The notes beneath the pieces are model-generated. The model ran no database searches, was not told where the DNA came from, and saw only the letters and a program-made list of their open reading frames with translations. This document shows, one piece after another, positions 58,533 through 64,000 of a stretch of DNA of 64,000 nucleotides. Position 1 is the stretch's first letter; the number at the start of each line of letters is the position of its first letter. The position numbers and the translations under genes are program-made. Origin of the DNA: Poa pratensis (Eukaryota; Streptophyta; Magnoliopsida; Poales; Poaceae). Location: NCBI GenBank assembly GCA_947311845.1, contig CAMZMU010000107.1, positions 23,789,326-23,853,325 on the forward strand, given 5' to 3'.

Positions 58533-60543
58533 ATGCTGGATCCGGAGATGGCGGACGGCAACGAAGGCGGCGGCGACTGGCGGGGGTCGCACATCACCAT
58601 GGAGGACATCGAGGGCCTCCGCGCGCGCGGGCTTCTGTCGACGGAGCAGCGCGTAGGGGTGCGCCTCGCCACGGCCGGCGAGGTGATCCCTGTTGCGCAC
58701 GCCGGCGAGGTGGTGGTCTTCAAGGACCACTTCGACCGCGGGCTCGCGCTGCCGTCGAGCCAGTTCTTCCAAAACTTTCTCCACACTTTCGTCCTATAGC
58801 CGCACCATCTCGGGGCTAACTCCATAGCCTCGTTGAGTTATTACGCCACCATCTGCGAGGGGTGGCTCGGCATTTGGACGAGTCTGAGCCTCTTCTGCCG
58901 GCTGTACTATCTCCACGGCCGGTACCTGGGTGACAAGGAGGAGGAGGGATTCGTCGACTGCAGGGCCGCGGTCGTCTACCGTCGGCCACAGACGAAGCTG
59001 CCGGCTTTCAAGAAGCCGGACATGGTGAAGGAGTGGCAGCGGTCGTACTTCTACGTCCGCAACTTGAAGGCGGGAGAGGACCACATCCGGCTGCTGGCGT
59101 TCGTGCCGGCTACGCCCGTGAAGGACAACTGGGGCTTGAAGAAGCTCGGCGACCAGAAGGAGGCCGACAAGATGCTCGGCCGGATTGAGGAGCTGTTCAC
59201 GAAGGAGAGGCTGACCACCCGGGATCCGACCCTCTGCTGGCTCTACAACCGAATCGCGCCGCTGCAAGACAGGTCTCACAACATCTGCTTCTTAAACAGG
59301 CGCCATGATCCCACCCGGCTGACCTGGAAGAGGTGGAAGCTAGAGGCTCTGAATGGCTGGCTTCGGCACGTCGCCAAGGAGCAGAAGGTCAAAGCCGACT
59401 GGAAGTATGGCATGGCGCCGTATTCTCGCCGAAAGTGGGCTCCACCGGTAAGCGTTTGTCTTCGCGGTTTGTTTTTCTCCTTTCGTTTCTTGGCCGGGTG
59501 CTCACAGAGCCGGCTGCGCAGCTTTTCGCCGCCCAGCTTTCCTTTGCAGAGAGCGACGCGGAATTGCGCGCCAAAGGAACTCCCTTCAGTTCAGCGAGAT
59601 AGCGGAGGAGGTGGAGCAGCTCAAGAAGCGCGATCAGGAGCGGGAGGCGGAGTTGGCCCGGCTGGCTGAGGCCAAGGGGACGGCGGAGAAGGCGGCGCCG
59701 GCGCGCGGAAGAACTTCGAGGAGCTGGAGGAGGGCTACAACAAACAGCGCGCTGCCGATCAGCAGGAGATCAAACGGCTGAAGGAGGAGGTCACCCGGCT
59801 GATGACGGACGAGGACTCGCGCGCAAGGAGCTGGTTCGAGTCGACAAGGCCGTCTTGAGTAAGTCTTGTGACGACGTTTGCGTATTTCTGCATTTCCTTC
59901 TTGGTTTTCTTGTCGTGATGTCCCGATTCCGGCTGCAGACTACTATCCGTCTGTGGCCATGGAGGCGGCGAAGACCCAGCTGGACATCCTTGGAGTGGAG
60001 CCGACTGATGCCGCCATCGCCGGCTGCTCGACTTTGGTGGGGGACCGGGCGGCGCAACTTGTGATTGACGCCTGCGCTCTGGCCTACTCTGCGAGGAAGC
60101 TCTGCAAATACGTCTGGCCAGGCCAAGGGGTTCCGATCGTTCTGGCCAAACTGGCTCGCCATCTTGCGCTAGCGCCGGCTGCGGTGGAGGAGCTGCGGGA
60201 GTCGGCCGCGCGTGGCGGGGTCCTCTGGACCGCGTCGCTACTGAAGTTTTGGTATCCGGCTGCCGACTTGGAGCTGCTCAAGGTGGGCTTCCAGGACGAC
60301 GACTCTTATGAGGTACTCAAGAGACGTCCCGACATTCGTGATGCCGCCTGCACCATTGCTGACTTTGTCGACTTGGCGGAGTTCATCCCCGACCGGCCGG
60401 CCGCTCGTTCGGCTGATGATGAGGAGGCAGAGGCGGACGACGGCGAGGACTCCAAGGGAAAAGCCGTCGAGGAAGCCGGCGGCTCCAAGACCGACCCTGC
60501 CAAGACCGTCGAAGTGGCCAACAGCTCGAAGGCCGCCGAATGA
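58533..60543 (+). pseudogene. Additional (antisense) ORF of the Tat element, PF04195-like
   Basis: Encodes a plant protein of the putative gypsy-type transposon family (PF04195, function unknown). Probable exons are 58533-59447, 59508-59858 and 59939-60543, with GT-AG borders (CCG|GTAAGC...CACAG; TTGA|GTAAGT...CTGCAG). The N-terminal domain includes GEVVVFKDHFDRGLALPSSQF and LSYYATICEGWLGIW. Then come WAPP, a Glu/Lys-rich coiled coil (EIAEEVEQLKKRDQ, LEEGYNKQR), a C-terminal domain with LVIDACALAYSARKLCKYVWPG, and an acidic Asp/Glu tail ending in TGA at 60543. It is damaged: an in-frame TAG at 58797-58799 where Gln is expected (before PHHLGANS), and a frameshift near 59570-59590. It runs opposite to the retroelement genes and has its own TATA box. 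Confidence 0.8.
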
Positions 60544-60777
60544 AGACCTCAGAATGCCGGGTGGAAACTTGTATCTCTTCTTAGCTTGTCGTGAACTTGT
60601 TTTATTTGTCCCCGGGATGTCGGGCGTACTTGTTTAAAAACTTTTGGTACTCGGTTCGTGAAGTGCATGGAGCTTCGTCTCCCTTTCATCTTGCTTCTGC
60701 TCGAAATTTTTCCCGACTACTTTTTTTCTTTGAGCCTCTTTGTGGCCTAGTGAAGGCGATTGAGCCTATTCGCCCTC

Positions 60778-60940
60778 ACTAGCCCCCGAGATTTGGCCCG
60801 ACTGGCGCAGCCAGTCGAGTCAAATCTAAAACCAGTATCTTTGAGAATTTGCCTGGCTGCTAGTGGCAGCCGGGCGCCCGCGTAGACTAGTCCCCGAGAT
60901 TTGACCCGGCTGGCGTAGCCAGCCGAGTCGAATATTTCCG
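60778..60940. repeat. Two hairpin-forming direct repeats in the convergent spacer
   Basis: TAGYCCCCGAGATTTGRCCC starts both copies. Each folds: stem CGACTGGC/GCCAGTCG with loop GCA (60799-60817), and stem CGGCTGGC/GCCAGCCG with loop GTA (60907-60925). Outer arms GATTTG/CAAATC (60790-60826) and ATTTGAC/GTCGAAT (60899-60933) extend them. A third hairpin CCTGGCTGC/GCAGCCGGG lies between them (60852-60874). Confidence 0.85.
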
Positions 60941-61431
60941 GCCCTCCTTTGATAGCTTGCTTTGCCGGCAAAAAACAACACATAGAATTTTGTTAAATCG
61001 TTAGTCCATAAAATCGAAAAAGGTTGGCAATTTTAACTTAGCAATTTGTATTCGACTAGGGGCCGGCTCGCCCTTGTTTTGCCGCCCACGCCCCTTCCCG
61101 TGCATCCGTCTCTGCGACCCCTGCTCTTGCCGGCTGAACTCTGCAGCCGGATCCGAAGAGAGGGCCGGCTGGCTGGGCGCACGGTACTGAGATCTTTGAG
61201 AGGCTGGACTTAGGCGAGCGAAAGCGCGATTTTTTCTTCCGCGAGCCGGGGAGGTTGTCTTTCGCGTGTGACCCCTAGCCAGTTTCTGGCCAGCGTGTCA
61301 GCCGGGTTGCGGTCTGCAGCCGGATCCGAGAGTAGGTGTCGGAGTCGGGCACGCTACTAGGCTATCGTAAGCGAGGCGCATTAGCCGGCTAGCCGCAGTC
61401 GGAAGAAGTAAACAACTCTGATTGATACAAC

Positions 61432-61462
61432 GGCAGCCCCCGAGTGTGCGCTCGGGGGTGCC
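61432..61462. terminator. Strong GC-rich hairpin after the pol stop
   Basis: GGCA-G-CCCCCGAG, loop TGTGCG, CTCGGGGG-TGCC: a 12-bp stem with one bulged G. It lies about 40 bp beyond the pol stop on the minus strand and may mark the end of the coding transcript. Calling it a terminator is only a guess; plants do not use intrinsic terminators for Pol II. Confidence 0.3.
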
Positions 61463-61502
61463 AATTCTTTATTGAAAAGAGATACAGGGTGTTACACTCG
61501 CT

Positions 61503-62620
61503 CTAGGAGTAGAAAGGCCTTAGGAGACTGGCATTCCACGGGCATTCCCCCTCTTCGTAAGGGGTGAACGGCTTGTTCTCTCTCTCTTCGCGTACATCGG
61601 TGAGGTAGTACGCGTTGTTGTGCAGCGCTTTGCTGATGATGAAGGGGCCCTCCCAAGGGGAGGACAGCTTGTGGAGGCCCTTGGTGTCTTGGATCCATCG
61701 AAGCACGAGGTCTACTTCACGGAACGCGACCGGGTGCACTTTCCGGCTGTGGTAACGGCACATATTTTGCTGGTATATGGCCGATCTGGACAAGGCTAGT
61801 TCTCGCGCTTCCTCGAGGAGGTCCACGCCATCCGCGTTGGCTTGCTTGTCTTCTTCTTCCATGTAGAGGACCGCTCGGGAGAGTCGAACTCGATGTTAGC
61901 CGGTAAGACAGCTTCCGCGTCGTAGACGAGGAAGAATGGCGTGTAGCCCGTCGAGTGGTTGGGGGTGGTCCTGAGGCTCCAGAGTACATGAGGAAGTTCC
62001 TCCAACCAGCAACCGGGTGCTCGTTCCAGCGGGTCTACCAGCCGGGGCCAGATGCCGGCCAGGATGAGGCTGTTTGCTTTCTCCACTTGGCCGTTCGACT
62101 GGGGATGAGACACCGAGGCGAGGTCCAGCCGGATCCCTTTCATGCTGCAGAAACGCTTGAAGACGCCCTTGGAGAAGTTTGTGTCGTTGTCGGTGATGAT
62201 GCTGTGCGGGTAGCCGTAGCGGTAGATGATGTCCTGGAAGAAGGTGATGACCGTCTGTCCGTCCAATTTCTTGATTGGCTTTGCCTCTATCCACTTGGTG
62301 AACTTATCCACCGCCACGAGGAGGTGGGGCATGCCGCTTCGTGCCGTCCAGAAGGGGCCGACCATATCGAGCCCCCAGACGGCAAATGGCCAGGTGATGG
62401 GGATGGTTCGCAGTGCCGCAGCCGGCGTGTGCTTCTGCTTGCTGAAACGCTAGCAGCCGACGCAGGCACGGACCATCTGCTCGGCATCAGCTAGAGCAGA
62501 CGGCCAGTAGAACCCGTAGCGCATGGCCTTCGAGGTGATTGCCCTGGATGAAGCGTGGTGGCCGCACTCGCCCTTGTAGATGTCCTCTAGCAGGCGGTAC
62601 CCTTCTGCCGGCTCGACGCA
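61503..62620 (-). pseudogene. Tat-type gypsy integrase (3' end of pol)
   Basis: On the minus strand the HHCC zinc domain is read as DIYKGECGHH...ACVGC. A TAG stop (about 62450-62452) follows at once where CAG (Gln) is expected. The core follows: GLDMVGPFWTAR, HLLVAVDKFTKWIEAKP (first Asp), IITDNDTNFS (second Asp), SNGQVEKANSLI (Glu). Near 61875 one C is missing and the frame shifts. The C-terminal part (YMEEEDKQANADG, SPWEGPFIISKAL, NAYYLTD) ends with TAG at 61503-61505. The sequence style places it in the Tat lineage. RT and RNase H are absent upstream because of the junction at about 62630. Confidence 0.88.
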
Positions 62621-62636
62621 GCGCTGGACTATGTCG

Positions 62637-62794
62637 GTTGTGCTGCATGCTGGCGCCTGGTTGACGGGAGAGTATTTGAGAATGATGAGTACTTCCCCGG
62701 CAACGGCGCCAGAAAAAGATGCTGGCGCCTGGTTGACGGGAGAGTATTTGAGGATGATGAGTACTTCCCCGGCAACGGTGCCAGAAAAAGAGCT
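62637..62794 (-). promoter_or_regulatory. Duplicated primer-site region of element C
   Basis: Two tandem copies of a 72-bp unit, each containing a tRNA-Asp primer site on the minus strand: perfect at 62694-62711, and with one mismatch (TGGCACCG) at 62766-62783 next to the LTR. The units differ at very few positions. Confidence 0.85.
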
Positions 62795-64000
62795 TGTTGG
62801 CGTGAATCACACGTTCATTGGGAGACCCCAAGAGGAAGGTATGATGCAGTTCAGCAGCAAGTTTTCCCTTAGAAAGAAACCAAGGTTATCGAACCAGTAG
62901 GAGCAGCAACTCTTCAGAAGGTTGTTGGTGGCTCGCACGGCGCAACACGATCACCAACGTGGAATCTGCACACAACACAATCAAACTACTTTGCCCCAAC
63001 GAAACAGTGAGGTTGTCAATCTCACCGGCTAGCTGAAAACAAAGGATTAAACGTATGGTGTGGAAAATGAGTATTAAATTGCAGAGAATGAAAAAGGAAC
63101 AGTTTGCAGTTTGTGGTGGTTTAATCAGTGTAAAAGAATGGACCGGGGTCCACAGTTCACTAGTGGTGTCTCTCCATAAAAGATAATTAACATGTTGGGT
63201 GAACAAATTAAGCTGGGCAATTGACAAATAGTGAGCGCATGACAATGCATATATATGACATGATGATTAATATGATATTTAATTGGGCATTACGACATAA
63301 TACATAGACCGTCATCCAACAGCGTCTATGACTAATAATCCACCGCCGGGTTGTCATCCGAGTCCCCCGTTGGTATTAAGTTGCAAGCAACGGATAATTG
63401 CATTAACTAAAGTGCGTAATGTAAACAAATACATATGATCGTGGACATAGCATTGTTAGGTTATCCCTAGTGGCAACAGCACATCCGCAACCTTAGAAGT
63501 TGCTGTCACTCTCCCAGATTACCGGAGGCATGAACCCACTATCTAGCATAAATACTCTCTCTTGGAGTTACAAGCATCTACTTGGCCAAAGCATCTACGA
63601 GTAACGGAAAGCATGCAAGATCTTAAATAACATAGGGCATAGATTGATAATCAACTTGACATAGTATTCAATATTCATCGGATCCCAGCAAACACAACAT
63701 GTAGTATTACAATAATATGATCCTGATCATGTAGGGCAGCTCACAAGATCTAAACATGATGGCACAAATAGGAGAGACAACCATCTAGCTACTGCTATGG
63801 ACCCGTAGTCTAAGGATGAACTACTCACGCATCACTCCGGAGGCAGGCATGGCGATATAGAAGCCTCTGGTGACAATTCCCCTCTCCGGCAGGGTGCTGG
63901 GAAGAGGTTCTGGACCCTCCCGAGGTAGGGTTGACGGCGGCGGCGTTTCCGGAACTTTTCGTGGATATTGGCTCAGACTCTTAGGGTTTTCGCGTCGGGG
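62795..64000 (-). mobile_element. Element C: 5' LTR of an Athila-like element (partial)
   Basis: On the minus strand this is an LTR ending ...CACGCCAACA at 62795, homologous to the LTRs of element B in opposite orientation but clearly diverged. Shared blocks include GAGATTGACAACCTCACTGTTTC..., GAGAGACACCACTAGTGAAC, GGATCCGATGAATATTGAATAC and CTCCGGAGTGATG. It is cut by the window end. No interior of this element is present to the left, where Tat integrase begins instead. Confidence 0.88.

Larger units (their letters stand above)
56990..62630 (-). mobile_element. Tat-lineage gypsy retrotransposon, 5'-truncated
   Basis: On the minus strand: the 3' half of pol (integrase, 62620-61503), a spacer, an additional ORF in antisense orientation (58533-60543, plus strand), and a 3' LTR (56990-57980) starting TGTTCGGGGGCTAG and ending GTCCGACA. 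This order (pol, antisense extra ORF, 3' LTR) is known for some Tat-type gypsy elements of plants. Gag, protease, RT and the 5' LTR are missing. At about 62630 the sequence passes abruptly into the primer-site region of a different element (C). Confidence 0.8.

Noticed and set aside
57678..58784. Minus-strand open frame of 368 codons
   Set aside because: It lies antisense to the PF04195-like gene start and the LTR, is Arg-rich, and has no recognisable domain; it is a GC shadow.
58794..59279. Minus-strand open frame of 161 codons
   Set aside because: It is the exact antisense of the conserved PF04195-like exon and shows no domain of its own.
1..64000. Bacterial-type defence system, CRISPR array or phage module
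   Set aside because: All coding evidence is plant nuclear genes or plant transposons; the repeats present are LTRs, MITEs and tandem duplications.

Overview
The window is plant nuclear DNA from a large, repeat-rich grass genome, most likely Triticeae (wheat, Aegilops, rye or barley group). This rests on spliced GT-AG genes, Stowaway and Tourist-type MITEs, grass-type Helitron ends, and stacked gypsy LTR retrotransposons whose LTR starts and tRNA-Asp primer sites look Athila-like. There is no bacterial, organellar or CRISPR-type content. About three quarters of the recognisable sequence is transposable-element DNA.

Layout. 706-1136 is the last exon of an F-box/PP2-A13-type lectin gene with a one-base frameshift. 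2592-7441 is a complete Ty1/copia element with very short (119 bp) near-identical LTRs and two frameshifts in reverse transcriptase. 8011-9645 holds a LINE 3' remnant and a Helitron inserted into an older Helitron of opposite orientation. 10264-13440 holds MITEs and a hAT-like element. 14879-15388 is a second LINE 3' remnant. 15427-32596 is inferred to be one Helitron of about 2.4 kb net that carries receptor-kinase debris. It has been blown up to 17 kb by two non-autonomous Athila-like gypsy elements, A (16349-22907, minus) and B (22933-31121, plus), each with perfect 5-bp target duplications.

From 32807 a second Helitron 3' terminus on the minus strand opens a region of minus-strand exon-like scraps, including the terminal exon of an ISCU-type iron-sulfur scaffold gene at 34304-34430. 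The one clearly intact gene is at 44587-51586: an eight-exon, plus-strand MBOAT lysophospholipid acyltransferase (LPCAT type, 460 codons before the stop), with a Stowaway MITE just upstream.

The right third holds a short-LTR copia remnant, a tRNA-derived SINE and a Tourist MITE. It also holds a Tat-lineage gypsy element on the minus strand (56990 to about 62630). In that element the 3' part of pol converges on a spliced plus-strand additional ORF (PF04195-like) that has its own TATA box. Between the two convergent reading frames lie several hairpins, two of which differ by compensatory substitutions. The Tat element is fused at about 62630 to the primer-site region and 5' LTR of a third Athila-like element (C), which runs off the window.

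No cooperating gene cluster is present: the host genes are unrelated neighbours. The interest lies in transposon architecture: nested insertions, gene capture, duplicated primer sites and the antisense gene inside a retrotransposon.
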